Below are positions 15,272 to 23,148 of a DNA stretch of 30,860 nt, piece by piece. Position 1 is the stretch's first letter. Each line of letters opens with the position of its first letter. Source of the stretch: a virus; IMG/VR virus record IMGVR_UViG_3300038302_000275, positions 1-30,860 of that record; one strand, 5' to 3'. The position numbers and the translations under genes were made by a program. The notes beneath the pieces are model-generated. The model saw only the letters and a list, made by a program, of their open reading frames with translations, was not told the origin of the DNA and did not search any database.

Positions 15272-15328
15272 TTCCCGAGATAGAGTCCATGGCTTGAACG
15301 GCTGATTCCTGGTCAGCCTTCTCGGGAA
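15272..15328 (+). promoter_or_regulatory. Nested stem-loop in the gap after the decoration-type gene
   Basis: A 9-bp outer stem, TTCCCGAGA (15272-15280) with TCTCGGGAA (15320-15328), encloses an inner 6-bp hairpin, GGCTGA (15300-15305) with TCAGCC (15313-15318) and a 7-base loop. The structure is followed by AATAACCCC rather than Us. It fills most of the 95-base gap before the next gene and is GC-richer than its surroundings. It could be an mRNA processing or stability element, a weak terminator, or a small structured RNA. Confidence 0.55.
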
Positions 15329-15356
15329 TAACCCCAGGAAACAGGAGATTAAAAAG

Positions 15357-15665
15357 ATGAAACTTGATGTAAGAGAAAGAATTATTTTAAGTCAGATTTT
15401 ACCGAAAGAGGGGAGTTTTACAAATTTGAAACTTATTCGTGTAATGCAAGAGGAGTTATCATTTTCTGAGGCGGAGAATAAGATTTTAGACTTTAAACAA
15501 GCGGAAGATCGACTTACTTGGTCAGAGGATACTGTTGAGCAAAAAGATATTGAGTTTGGAGAGGTTATAGAAAAGCTTATAGTAAGTAAACTAACCGAGC
15601 TTGATAAAGAAGAAAAATTAACAAATGAACACTTTTCTTTGTGTGAAAAATTTATGGAGAATTAA
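15357..15665 (+). CDS. Conserved-looking phage protein (102 aa), function unknown
   Basis: This 102-residue acidic protein has CAGGAG (15342-15347) before its ATG. It begins MKLDVRERIILSQILPKEGSF and continues with a helical, charged sequence (TNLKLIRVMQEELSFSEAEN, FGEVIEKLIVSKLTELDKEEKL). The pattern 'xxRExxxLxxxLPxEGxFxTLKxxRxxxExLSFSEEE' recurs among small phage proteins near head genes, as I remember it, but no function is assigned to it. It sits between the decoration-type protein and the gp4-like connector and could be a head-completion or regulatory factor. Confidence 0.6.
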   Translation: MKLDVRERIILSQILPKEGSFTNLKLIRVMQEELSFSEAENKILDFKQAEDRLTWSEDTVEQKDIEFGEVIEKLIVSKLTELDKEEKLTNEHFSLCEKFMEN

Positions 15666-15667
15666 AA

Positions 15668-15958
15668 ATGGTTAGTAAAAATAATTTACTTAACTCGGGA
15701 ATCAGACACGAAAGAGAAAAGTTAAGTATCAAAGATTTTGAAGAAAATGGTTGGCCTAAGCGTCTTTATCGTAAGGATTTTAGAGCCGGTAAAGTATTTC
15801 AAACTTTAATAGAACAAGAAGAACAATTTAAAGAGGGTTGGGTTGAATCTCCAGCTGATCTTCCAGAAGAAGTAGAAGAGGAAGAAGATTTCTTTAGTGC
15901 GTTTGAAGATAAGAAACCGAAGACTAGAAAAACTAGAAAGACTAAAAAGGATAAATAA
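15668..15958 (+). CDS. Small hydrophilic protein with acidic patch and basic tail (96 aa)
   Basis: This 96-residue protein starts two bases after the previous stop, with GGAGA upstream. The middle carries GWPKRLYRKDFRAGKVFQTLIEQEEQFKEGWVESPADLPE, resembling short phage proteins that bind along structural components. The end has an acidic run (EEVEEEEDFF) and a Lys/Arg/Thr tail (KPKTRKTRKTKKDK). The charge separation suggests it contacts both a basic protein and DNA. I do not recognise a family. The next gene (gp4-like) starts two bases after its stop. Confidence 0.55.
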   Translation: MVSKNNLLNSGIRHEREKLSIKDFEENGWPKRLYRKDFRAGKVFQTLIEQEEQFKEGWVESPADLPEEVEEEEDFFSAFEDKKPKTRKTRKTKKDK

Positions 15959-15960
15959 TT

Positions 15961-16674
15961 ATGCAAGTTTCCGCAATATTAAAATCAGCTGCAAGAAAAA
16001 TAGGTGTTGTTGCAAGTGGTGAATCGCTTACTTCAGACGAGCAATCCGATGCTTTGACTGCGCTGCAATCTATGTTGCGGTCATGGGCAGCAGAAAAGAT
16101 TAATGTTTTTTCTTCAGTAAGAGAGAATGTTACTTTGGTTGCTAGCACGTCTTTGTATACATGGGGTACTGGAGGAACTATATCTACGGCAAGACCTAAC
16201 CAGGTACTTAGTGCGTATATTGTAGATTCCTCCGGTACGTCTCATCCAGTAGATATTATTTCAGAGGGTAGATATAATCAGATTAGTTTAAAAACTCTTG
16301 TAAGAAGACCACACTCTCTTTATCCTCAGTACACTTTTCCAAGAGTAAATGTTTATTTATACCCTGTGCCGGATGCAGCAGAAACACTTACAATTACCAG
16401 CTTAAAACCATTTACAGAAACTAGTTCGTTTAGCTCTACATCTAGTACGCTGTCTATGCCAGTACAGTACGAAGAACCTATTATATATAATCTTGCTGTT
16501 CGGCTTGCACCGGAATTTGGTAAGACCGTATCTAGAGAGGTTGCATTAACAGCAATGAATTCGTATAATAGAATAACAACACTTAACTCAGCAAATTATG
16601 TTGAACCAGTAAAAATTGTTCTACCAGTAAGTGCTTCTGGTGGTTATAGTATAAATTCTGATTCTTATAGGTAG
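15961..16674 (+). CDS. P22 gp4-like head-tail connector (tail accessory factor)
   Basis: This 237-residue protein begins with a helical part (VSAILKSAARKIGVVASGESLTSDEQSDALTALQSMLRSWAA) that matches the gp4/Tail-4 family entry region. A beta section follows (SLYTWGTGGTISTARPNQVLSAYI, YPQYTFPRVNVYLYPVPDAAETLTI), then a helical end (YEEPIIYNLAVRLAPEFGKTVSREVALTAMNSYNRI). In P22, gp4 binds the portal after packaging and forms the ring onto which gp10 assembles. The gp10-like gene directly downstream agrees with this. It is longer than P22 gp4 (166) through a C-terminal extension, as in other members I know. AAGGATAA upstream serves as ribosome binding site. Confidence 0.85.
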   Translation: MQVSAILKSAARKIGVVASGESLTSDEQSDALTALQSMLRSWAAEKINVFSSVRENVTLVASTSLYTWGTGGTISTARPNQVLSAYIVDSSGTSHPVDIISEGRYNQISLKTLVRRPHSLYPQYTFPRVNVYLYPVPDAAETLTITSLKPFTETSSFSSTSSTLSMPVQYEEPIIYNLAVRLAPEFGKTVSREVALTAMNSYNRITTLNSANYVEPVKIVLPVSASGGYSINSDSYR

Positions 16675-16681
16675 GTAAAAG

Positions 16682-18094
16682 ATGGAGATTCCCTTTGTCG
16701 GTGGAGCCTACGAAGGTAGGTCAAAAGATATTAACGCACAGCGGAGTATTAACTTATTCCCCGTTGTAGATAATGAAGGCGCTAAATCTGTTGTAGCTAT
16801 GTATGGGACACCGGGGAATACTGTGTTTTGTACGTCTGGAACTACAGCTATAGTCAGAGGCATGCATGTTATGGGAAACTATTTATATTCGGTAGTTGGT
16901 AATACTGTATATCAAATAGTAGCCAATGGAACGCCGACAAGTCTTGGTGTTATTACCACAAGTACCGGGCATGTTGGGATGGCTGATAATGGTACACAAC
17001 TTTTAATTGTAGACGGTACAGCTTTTGGTCATATAGTAACAACTGATACGCTTACGGACATTTCTGATGGGGATTTTCCAACAGCTACTGATTGTGCATT
17101 TTTTGATGGGTATTTTATAGTTACTGTTGGAAGTACAGGGAGAATTAATATATCAGGTCTTTATGAAGGTACAACCTGGGATGCCCTGGAATATACTACA
17201 GCGGAAGCAGTATCAGATGATCTTGTTGGGATAGGTACTACGTCACAGAATTTATGGCTACTTGGTGAAAGGTCTGTAGAGGTTTATTATAATTCTGGTA
17301 ATACAACATTTCCTTTTGCGAGAGTACCGGGGGCTATTACACCAATTGGTTGCGGGGCTGTAGATTCGATAGTAGAAATAAATGAAAAAATTTACTGTCT
17401 TTCGAATAAAAAATCTATTATGAGGAGCACGGGGTATAGTTTTGAAATTATATCTACTCCGACTATTAACTATCAAATTTCTTCGTATGCAACTATCAGT
17501 GATGCGTTGGCATTTACTTATACACTGGAAGGCCGAGAGTTTTATGTAATTCATTTTCCAACTCCTGATAAAACGTGGGCTTTAGATGTTGAGTCGCTGT
17601 ACTGGCATGAATGGCAAAGTCTTACGGGTTCCGTTGCAGGGGCATTTAGAGGAGTTACCGGTGTGGTTTTTAATTCTGCTCAGTTGGTAGGCGATAGTGC
17701 TAGTGGAAAAATATATACTCTTTCAATGAATACTTATACAGATAATGCTTTGAATATTAGACGAATAAGAAGAACACAAACTATAAACAAAGAAAAATTC
17801 AATGTAATACATCATCAGGTTGAGCTGGATTTTGAATCCGGTGTAGGGCTTGATGTTGCGTCAACTGCTGACGGGTATGACCCACAAGTTACTTTAAAGT
17901 GGTCAGATGATGGTGGAAATACTTGGAGTGATGGTGAAGCAGTTTCACTTGGTAAGTATCAGAAATATAGTACAAGACAGCGGTGGAGAAGACTTGGTAA
18001 AAGTAGAAATAGAGTTTATGAAGCAACTATTGAAACTCCGGTGAAGGTTGTTTTACTTGGTAGTTTTGCTGAACTAGAAGAATGTGGACATTAA
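16682..18094 (+). CDS. P22 gp10-like tail accessory factor (packaged DNA stabilisation)
   Basis: This protein has 470 residues, almost exactly the length of P22 gp10 (472). It opens IPFVGGAYEGRSKDINAQRSINLFP and is organised as repeated beta blades through the middle (GTPGNTVFCTSG, MHVMGNYLYSVVGNTVYQI, DGYFIVTVGS, LWLLGERSVEVYYN), fitting the gp10 beta-propeller. The C-terminal block, VTLKWSDDGGNTWSDGEAVSLG then RQRWRRLGKSRNRVYEATI, is the strongest family signature. It forms a hexameric hub below the gp4-like ring, closes the channel and prevents leakage of packaged DNA. Upstream and downstream neighbours are the expected tail proteins. Confidence 0.9.
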   Translation: MEIPFVGGAYEGRSKDINAQRSINLFPVVDNEGAKSVVAMYGTPGNTVFCTSGTTAIVRGMHVMGNYLYSVVGNTVYQIVANGTPTSLGVITTSTGHVGMADNGTQLLIVDGTAFGHIVTTDTLTDISDGDFPTATDCAFFDGYFIVTVGSTGRINISGLYEGTTWDALEYTTAEAVSDDLVGIGTTSQNLWLLGERSVEVYYNSGNTTFPFARVPGAITPIGCGAVDSIVEINEKIYCLSNKKSIMRSTGYSFEIISTPTINYQISSYATISDALAFTYTLEGREFYVIHFPTPDKTWALDVESLYWHEWQSLTGSVAGAFRGVTGVVFNSAQLVGDSASGKIYTLSMNTYTDNALNIRRIRRTQTINKEKFNVIHHQVELDFESGVGLDVASTADGYDPQVTLKWSDDGGNTWSDGEAVSLGKYQKYSTRQRWRRLGKSRNRVYEATIETPVKVVLLGSFAELEECGH

Positions 18095-18105
18095 AGGTGA
18101 TATAA

Positions 18106-20091
18106 ATGGGAATAGATTTATTAAGACCTCCTTTAGCTTCAACATTGTTTAATAAAGAAGGTAACATAACTCAAGTTTGGAATGAGTTTTTTACTTTGCT
18201 TGTTGGACAAACACAGATAGCTCAGATTGAAGATTTGTATGAGATTATAAATACTTCAGATGGGTTCTTTGCTGGGTCAGGTGCAACTAGAGTTCAGATG
18301 CAACCAGGTGTTGGCATATGGTGCGGGGCTGATGCAATTGGAGATGCTCCTTTTAGTGTAACAGTTGCAGGGGTTTTATCTGCTGCATCAGGTACAATAG
18401 GTGGGTGGACCTTATCGGCTACTACACTGTATTCTGCTAATATTGTTTTAGATCAAGCAAATGATAGGATTAGAGTAAATTCACTGGTTATTGATGGAGC
18501 TAATGATAGAATACAATCAGATAATTATGTATCAGGATACCTGGGATCGGGGTTTACTCTTTCTCCAGATTTACTTGAGGTGGGTAATATAGCTTGTCGA
18601 GGTATATTTAGAACAAGTGTTTTTCAAAAAGATACTATTAGTGTAGTTGGTGGAAATGTTCTTGTAATGGGTGGGGATGTTCTGGCTACGGATATGACAG
18701 CGGATGATGATTCTACACTGACCATAGAAGGAAACGAGACATTTGGTATAAATGATGTTCTTAGGATAAAAACAGGGGAACCGGGGGTACTTGGTGATGA
18801 TGAATGGCTTATAGTTAATAATATAAGCAATGCTCCCACGTATTCAGTTGCAAGAGATAAGGGTGGTAACTATGGGACAGATTCAAATCCTATATGGACA
18901 AAAGGTTCAGCTGTAGTTAATTATGGTAATGATGGAGATGGTGGGATTTATATGACATCTTCTGAAACTAATGCCCCGTATCTCTCTGTGCTTTCACATT
19001 ATGGCTCTCCGTGGTACGCAATAAGTACGAAATTACGTCTTGGAAATCTTAATGGTTTTCTTGGTTATACTACAGATCTTTATGGTATAGCTATTGGGGA
19101 AGAATCCGAATATCTTAAATACGATTCAACTAATGGACTTAGAATTAAAGGAACAGTTTTAATAGAATCTGGGTCTAGCATTGAAGGTGTAGATACCTCT
19201 GTTATATCAGGTTGGGTTCATCCGTCTGATACTACAAAAATAGATGGTGGAAGTATACATACCAATACAATTACAGCGGATATGTTTATATCTACTCTTT
19301 ATGGTGATTTAAATCAGGCAATGAGTTATGTAAAAACTGTGCTTGGTGCTGGAGATGAGTATAGTAATGCTATAGACGATACGGATTTGTCAGATGAAAC
19401 TTCGAGCCCCGTTACTATTGATGCTGATTCACATAGGGATTATGAGGCTTCTGTTAGAATTGCAACGACAGTCTTATGGGATGAAGTTGGAGCAGTTTGG
19501 GATACAGGAACCTGGGATACACCGACTGAATCTACTGGGTCTATATATTTGCATGCTGATTTAGGTAGTTCACAAACAGTTCAAGCATCTTTTTTATATA
19601 CTTTGGAAGAAGATACCCCGGCGTCTACGTCTTATACTCTTTCTGCAATTTATTCAACAGATAATATAAATTGGGGAACAAACGCTGCTTTTGATGATGA
19701 TGTAGCTGAAGTATTAACTCCCGTGCAGGTTTCAGGAGATATTTATAAAATTTCAGGAACGCTTTTTACTTTTAGATATGTAGCTATTTTTGTTGAGTTA
19801 GCTACTAGTAATACTGCACATAGAATTATATTACATAATATGATTATTTCAGGTAATGTAATTAATTTATTTAAACAAGTAACTGGACAGACAATAGCAG
19901 CCAGTGGTGGAACAACTATTAATTATTCTGGGTTTAATTCTACGCCAGCAATAACAGTAACACCAGTTGGAGCGACTGTGCTAGTTCCTTTGATTACTTC
20001 GCAATCTTCATCTTCAGCAACTATAAAATTATACAATATGTCGTCTACTGATGTAGGTGGTACTTGTAACATAACAATAATAGGAGTATAA
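18106..20091 (+). CDS. Central tail/fibre structural protein
   Basis: This 661-residue protein is preceded by AAAGGTGA. A short helical N-terminus (LRPPLASTLFNKEGNITQVWNEFFTLLVGQTQ) resembles tail-attachment segments. It is followed by elements common in phage fibres and tip proteins: GTIGGWTLSATTLYSANIVL, the repeat NDRI[RQ]...ANDRI, SDNYVSGYLGSGF, and a block ending LRLGNLNGFLGYTTDLYGIAIGE. The C-terminal half is beta-rich: VSGWVHPSD... to residue 420, a carbohydrate-binding-like region with two WD/WDTGTWDT motifs at 470-510, and TIAASGGTTINYSGFNSTPAITVTPVG, a tail-fibre end pattern. It most likely attaches to the gp10-like hub as needle or fibre and contributes to host specificity. A P22 gp26-like needle was not recognised, so this protein may take that place. 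Confidence 0.65.
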   Translation: MGIDLLRPPLASTLFNKEGNITQVWNEFFTLLVGQTQIAQIEDLYEIINTSDGFFAGSGATRVQMQPGVGIWCGADAIGDAPFSVTVAGVLSAASGTIGGWTLSATTLYSANIVLDQANDRIRVNSLVIDGANDRIQSDNYVSGYLGSGFTLSPDLLEVGNIACRGIFRTSVFQKDTISVVGGNVLVMGGDVLATDMTADDDSTLTIEGNETFGINDVLRIKTGEPGVLGDDEWLIVNNISNAPTYSVARDKGGNYGTDSNPIWTKGSAVVNYGNDGDGGIYMTSSETNAPYLSVLSHYGSPWYAISTKLRLGNLNGFLGYTTDLYGIAIGEESEYLKYDSTNGLRIKGTVLIESGSSIEGVDTSVISGWVHPSDTTKIDGGSIHTNTITADMFISTLYGDLNQAMSYVKTVLGAGDEYSNAIDDTDLSDETSSPVTIDADSHRDYEASVRIATTVLWDEVGAVWDTGTWDTPTESTGSIYLHADLGSSQTVQASFLYTLEEDTPASTSYTLSAIYSTDNINWGTNAAFDDDVAEVLTPVQVSGDIYKISGTLFTFRYVAIFVELATSNTAHRIILHNMIISGNVINLFKQVTGQTIAASGGTTINYSGFNSTPAITVTPVGATVLVPLITSQSSSSATIKLYNMSSTDVGGTCNITIIGV

Positions 20092-20092
20092 A

Positions 20093-20944
20093 ATGGCTTA
20101 TGACGGCGGAAAACCTGCAACAGATGGAAGTCTTGTTTCGGCAGATATAAGAGAAAATTTTAGAGCATTAAAAGAAGATGATATTGTTGAGGGTGTAGTA
20201 GCCTTGGGTATAGTAGCAGGAATGGTTGGTGCTGGAGCTATTACCGAGACTAAGCTTGGAGCAGCTGCTGTTGCGCAGGCGAAACTTAAAACCAGTATGG
20301 GGAGTGTAAATGTAACAGGAACGCAAGCGAATATAGCTCTTCCCGGAGGGGAATACGGTTTTTATCCTCAGACGAAAAGTTCAAATGCTGGACCAACACT
20401 TGAGGTACTTGCTTCAATAGCTGGTGGAGATGGAACTACATCGTCTACTTCTTACATTACTAATATTTTTCTTGGGAATGAAAATGCATCATATACAGGT
20501 TATGCTCAACAAAGATATGTTACATCATCTGGTGAGGTATTTTGGGTTTTTATTCTTCGGGATAAAGTTACTAAAGCTATAAAAGCTATGTACCAGGCCC
20601 CGGATCACCCTTGCTTTGGAAATGGTGGAGACCCGGTGATTGTTTCTCATCCGTTTAGAAGTTATGATAAATCAACTTATGAAATTATTGTTATTAATCC
20701 CTCGAAAGAAGAAGTTGAAGCTATGTATAAGATATGTGATGCTGTGGTGGGTAAAGATTTACTTGAGGTAATTATAGAAGAATATGAAGTGGATGAAGAA
20801 GCAAAGGCAGATTGGTCAACTATTCCTGTTACAGTTGGTTTACCAAGAAACTATGAAATTGGTAAAAGCGTTAAAACAATTAAAAAAGTTATTCCTAAGC
20901 CTGAATATATTAAAATAAAAAAGCTAAAGAAAAAGGTGGCTTAA
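20093..20944 (+). CDS. Tail protein of the fibre-base type
   Basis: This 283-residue protein begins one base after the previous stop, with AGGAG seven bases before its ATG. The N-terminus (GGKPATDGSLVSADIRENFRALKEDDIVEG) is a recurrent attachment segment in short-tailed phage fibres. It is followed by repeated small-residue strands (GMVGAGAITETKLGAAAVAQAKLKTS) and a beta domain (ANIALPGGEYGFYPQTKSSNAG..., WVFILRDKVTKAIKAMYQAPDHPCFGNGGDPVIVSHPF). The C-terminal 75 residues look different: charged and helical, with an acidic stretch (EVIIEEYEVDEEAKADW) and a Lys-rich end (IKIKKLKKKVA). The radical SAM gene follows immediately and its ribosome binding site lies inside this gene's last codons. 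The two products are therefore made together. Confidence 0.6.
   Translation: MAYDGGKPATDGSLVSADIRENFRALKEDDIVEGVVALGIVAGMVGAGAITETKLGAAAVAQAKLKTSMGSVNVTGTQANIALPGGEYGFYPQTKSSNAGPTLEVLASIAGGDGTTSSTSYITNIFLGNENASYTGYAQQRYVTSSGEVFWVFILRDKVTKAIKAMYQAPDHPCFGNGGDPVIVSHPFRSYDKSTYEIIVINPSKEEVEAMYKICDAVVGKDLLEVIIEEYEVDEEAKADWSTIPVTVGLPRNYEIGKSVKTIKKVIPKPEYIKIKKLKKKVA
20933..20939 (+). promoter_or_regulatory. Ribosome binding site supporting a TTG start
   Basis: AAGGTGG lies five bases before TTG 20945. The nearest ATG (20953) is out of frame, and the first in-frame Met (at codon 17) would remove the first strand of the B12-binding-like domain. TTG is therefore the likely start. Confidence 0.7.
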
Positions 20945-22027
20945 TTGAAACTATGTCTTGTTTGCCATAAGTATGGAGTACCACTTGATGATATGTGCTG
21001 TTATCCGTTGGGGTTTATGTATGTTTCAGCGGTGTTAAAAGCTCAGGGGCATGAGGTAAAAGTATTAAATTATAACCTCTATGACTATGATTTTGTCAAG
21101 GAAGTTAAAGATCAAGATGCTGTACTTTTTACTGGTTTTGAAGAATTTATGCTACCTATTGTAAGGGATGCTAAGATATGTAAAGATCTTGAAATTTATA
21201 CAATAATTGGTGGAGCACTTGCTACGTTTATCCCGGAGATTATAGGGAAATATGTAGATCAGGTATGTGTCGGTGAGTTCGAAGAAACGTCAAATATTGA
21301 CCATATCCCTTGGCCCGATTACGAGGGCTTCGGCATTGACGAGTACCATAAAAGGCATAGTAAAAGATATATGTCTATTTTAACCTCTAGGGGTTGTCCA
21401 CATAACTGTACTTTTTGTTCACAGACCTGTGTGTTTAGAGTGCGGAAGTTAGATAAAGTGTTTGAGGAGATTCAGTACTATAAAGATAAGTATAAAATAG
21501 ATACAATAGTGTTTAATGATAATACTTTTAACTTGTCGAAGAAAAGATTTTTGAAAATTTGTAGCTGGTTAAAAGGTAAAGATCTGGAATGGGGAGCAAG
21601 TCTTCGTTGTGACATCTTTGATGAAGAAATGGCAAAGGCTGCAAAGGACAGCAATTGTAGCTATTTTATTGTAGGGATTGAGTCTTTTAACCAAAAAAGA
21701 TTAGATAAAATGTATAAGGGAATTACTGTAAAAGATATTTATAGAACTTTGGATTTACTGAAGAAATATAAAATTAACTACCATGGAAATATTCTTCTTG
21801 GCTTTGAGGATGAAAGTTATTTGGATATAGCAATGGAGGTTAATAAAATTCCAAAAGGTTATAATGTTTTTCCTACTTTGGTGCAGCCGTTTATAGGTAC
21901 AGAGAATGGGAAGACTCGCTTACTGACTGATCATGAGGTGGAGTATTTAAATGAGAATTTTCTCGAATATATAATAGATCAAGGGCTGTATCAGTACCCA
22001 GTTCTTGGAAAACTAAGGGTGGTGTAG
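20945..22027 (+). CDS. B12-binding-domain radical SAM protein
   Basis: This 360-residue protein starts at TTG (see the ribosome binding site entry). Residues 1-112 resemble a cobalamin-binding Rossmann domain: PLGFMYVSAVLKAQGHEVKVLN (21-42), TIIGGALATFIPE (86-98) and VDQVCVGEFE (104-113). The usual cobalt-binding DxHxxG is not visible, as in many class B radical SAM methyltransferases. The radical SAM core starts with RGCPHNCTFC (149-158), so Cys151, Cys155 and Cys158 would bind the [4Fe-4S] cluster. It continues with TIVFNDNTFNLSKKRF (187-202), GASLRCDIF, IVGIES (242-247) and GNILLGFEDES. The likely chemistry is radical-based methylation or C-C bond/rearrangement chemistry. The substrate is unknown. 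It lies between a tail gene and a GNAT gene in a virion operon, suggesting modification of a virion component or of a host-surface or peptide substrate. Confidence 0.85.
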   Translation: MKLCLVCHKYGVPLDDMCCYPLGFMYVSAVLKAQGHEVKVLNYNLYDYDFVKEVKDQDAVLFTGFEEFMLPIVRDAKICKDLEIYTIIGGALATFIPEIIGKYVDQVCVGEFEETSNIDHIPWPDYEGFGIDEYHKRHSKRYMSILTSRGCPHNCTFCSQTCVFRVRKLDKVFEEIQYYKDKYKIDTIVFNDNTFNLSKKRFLKICSWLKGKDLEWGASLRCDIFDEEMAKAAKDSNCSYFIVGIESFNQKRLDKMYKGITVKDIYRTLDLLKKYKINYHGNILLGFEDESYLDIAMEVNKIPKGYNVFPTLVQPFIGTENGKTRLLTDHEVEYLNENFLEYIIDQGLYQYPVLGKLRVV

Positions 22028-22028
22028 T

Positions 22029-22475
22029 ATGATAAAAGAATGGACTGCAAAAGATGGTAGAGAAAGCATGAGACATACTGAATTTATGAAAGCTTTTGAA
22101 GAAGCTAGTGGTATGGTTAAGGTTAATATACAATACGCTCATGCTAGGTATCAAGAGTTACTTGAATCTGGAATTTGTAGAGTATTTTACGCCGAGACAG
22201 AAGATAAAATTATCCAAGGTTCTATAGGTTTTATTATTTCTAATGATTTACATGACGGGAAGAAAATTGCGATTGAAACTTTCTGGTTTGTTGACCCAAC
22301 TTATAGAGGAATCGGTAAGAAATTATTTAATAAATTTGAAGCTGAAGCACATAAACTTGGTTGTGAAAAACTTGCTATGATTCATATGGTTGACTCGTAT
22401 CCCGATACCCTTAAAGCTTTTTATGAAAAGAATGGGTATAAATTACTTGAATCACATTATATAAAGGAGATTTAG
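22029..22475 (+). CDS. GNAT-family N-acetyltransferase
   Basis: This 148-residue protein starts one base after the radical SAM stop. Strand beta4 and motif A are clear: IAIETFWFVDPTYRGIGKKLFNKFEAEAHKLGC, with the acetyl-CoA pyrophosphate loop at TYRGIG (91-96) and Thr91 at the usual Arg/Gln position. Motif B follows as LKAFYEKNGYKLLESHYIKEI. The N-terminal part (HTEFMKAFEEASGMVKVNIQYAHARYQELLESG) is the variable substrate-recognition region. It transfers an acetyl group from acetyl-CoA to an amine that cannot be named. Acetyltransferases at this position before ejection genes occur in other short-tailed phages. The substrate may be a virion protein or a host factor. Confidence 0.85.
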   Translation: MIKEWTAKDGRESMRHTEFMKAFEEASGMVKVNIQYAHARYQELLESGICRVFYAETEDKIIQGSIGFIISNDLHDGKKIAIETFWFVDPTYRGIGKKLFNKFEAEAHKLGCEKLAMIHMVDSYPDTLKAFYEKNGYKLLESHYIKEI

Positions 22476-22477
22476 TT

Positions 22478-23137
22478 ATGTCAGTAGTTTCTGGAATAGT
22501 AGGAGCAAAGGCATCTAAAAGTGCAGCGAGGGCTCAGTCTGATGCGAGTGTACGAGCTGCTGAAATTCAATCGGCTGCTAGTGATAGAGCAATTGCAGCT
22601 CAAATGGATATGTTTGAGACTGGTAATGAATTGACTAAACCGTGGCGGGAAGCTGGTGAAAAAGCACTTGGTACGCTGCAGGAGAAAATTAGTGCTGGAC
22701 CCGGGGAGTTTACTGAAGATCCAGGGTATCAGTTTAGGCTTAGCGAAGGTCAAAAGGCTATAGATAGAGATGCATCTAGGCAGGGGAATGTGTTAAGTGG
22801 TAGTACAACAAAAGCTGCTACACAATTTGGACAAGACTATGCTACGCAGAGTTACGATAATTTTCTTAACAATTATTATAAAAGTTTAACCCCGTTGCAG
22901 AGTATTGCTGGTGTTGGACAAACCAGTGCGGGACAAGCTGCTGGAGATGCGGTGTCTACAGGTGCTGGGATTGCGGGAACTGAAAGAGCTACAGGTAATG
23001 CCATTGCAGGGTATACTATAAATGTTGGTGAAGCTCAAGCAGCCGGGGATATTAATACGGCTAATGTTATTTCAGGTGCTTCGAGTTCAGCAATGGATAA
23101 TTACTTGGCTTGGAAATATTTAAGTAAGTTAGGATAA
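22478..23137 (+). CDS. DNA ejection (internal virion) protein
   Basis: This 219-residue protein has AAGGAGA (22464-22470) ahead of its ATG. An Ala/Ser/Gln-rich N-terminal helical part (GAKASKSAARAQSDASVRAAEIQSAASDRAIAAQ) leads into a segment typical of P22 gp7-like and 'DNA transfer' proteins: PGYQFRLSEGQKAIDRDASRQGNVLSGSTTKAATQFGQDYATQSYDNFLNNYYKSLTPLQSIAGVGQTSAGQAA. Small-residue, membrane-active helices of this kind are packaged in the head and leave with the DNA to build a channel across the envelope. It starts the ejection module and is followed by two further, larger internal proteins. Confidence 0.78.
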   Translation: MSVVSGIVGAKASKSAARAQSDASVRAAEIQSAASDRAIAAQMDMFETGNELTKPWREAGEKALGTLQEKISAGPGEFTEDPGYQFRLSEGQKAIDRDASRQGNVLSGSTTKAATQFGQDYATQSYDNFLNNYYKSLTPLQSIAGVGQTSAGQAAGDAVSTGAGIAGTERATGNAIAGYTINVGEAQAAGDINTANVISGASSSAMDNYLAWKYLSKLG

Positions 23138-23148
23138 GGAGAAATAAA

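Noticed and set aside
13954-15328. Intrinsic terminators at the two large inverted repeats
   Set aside because: Neither is followed by a run of Ts, so I list them as structured regulatory elements, not terminators.
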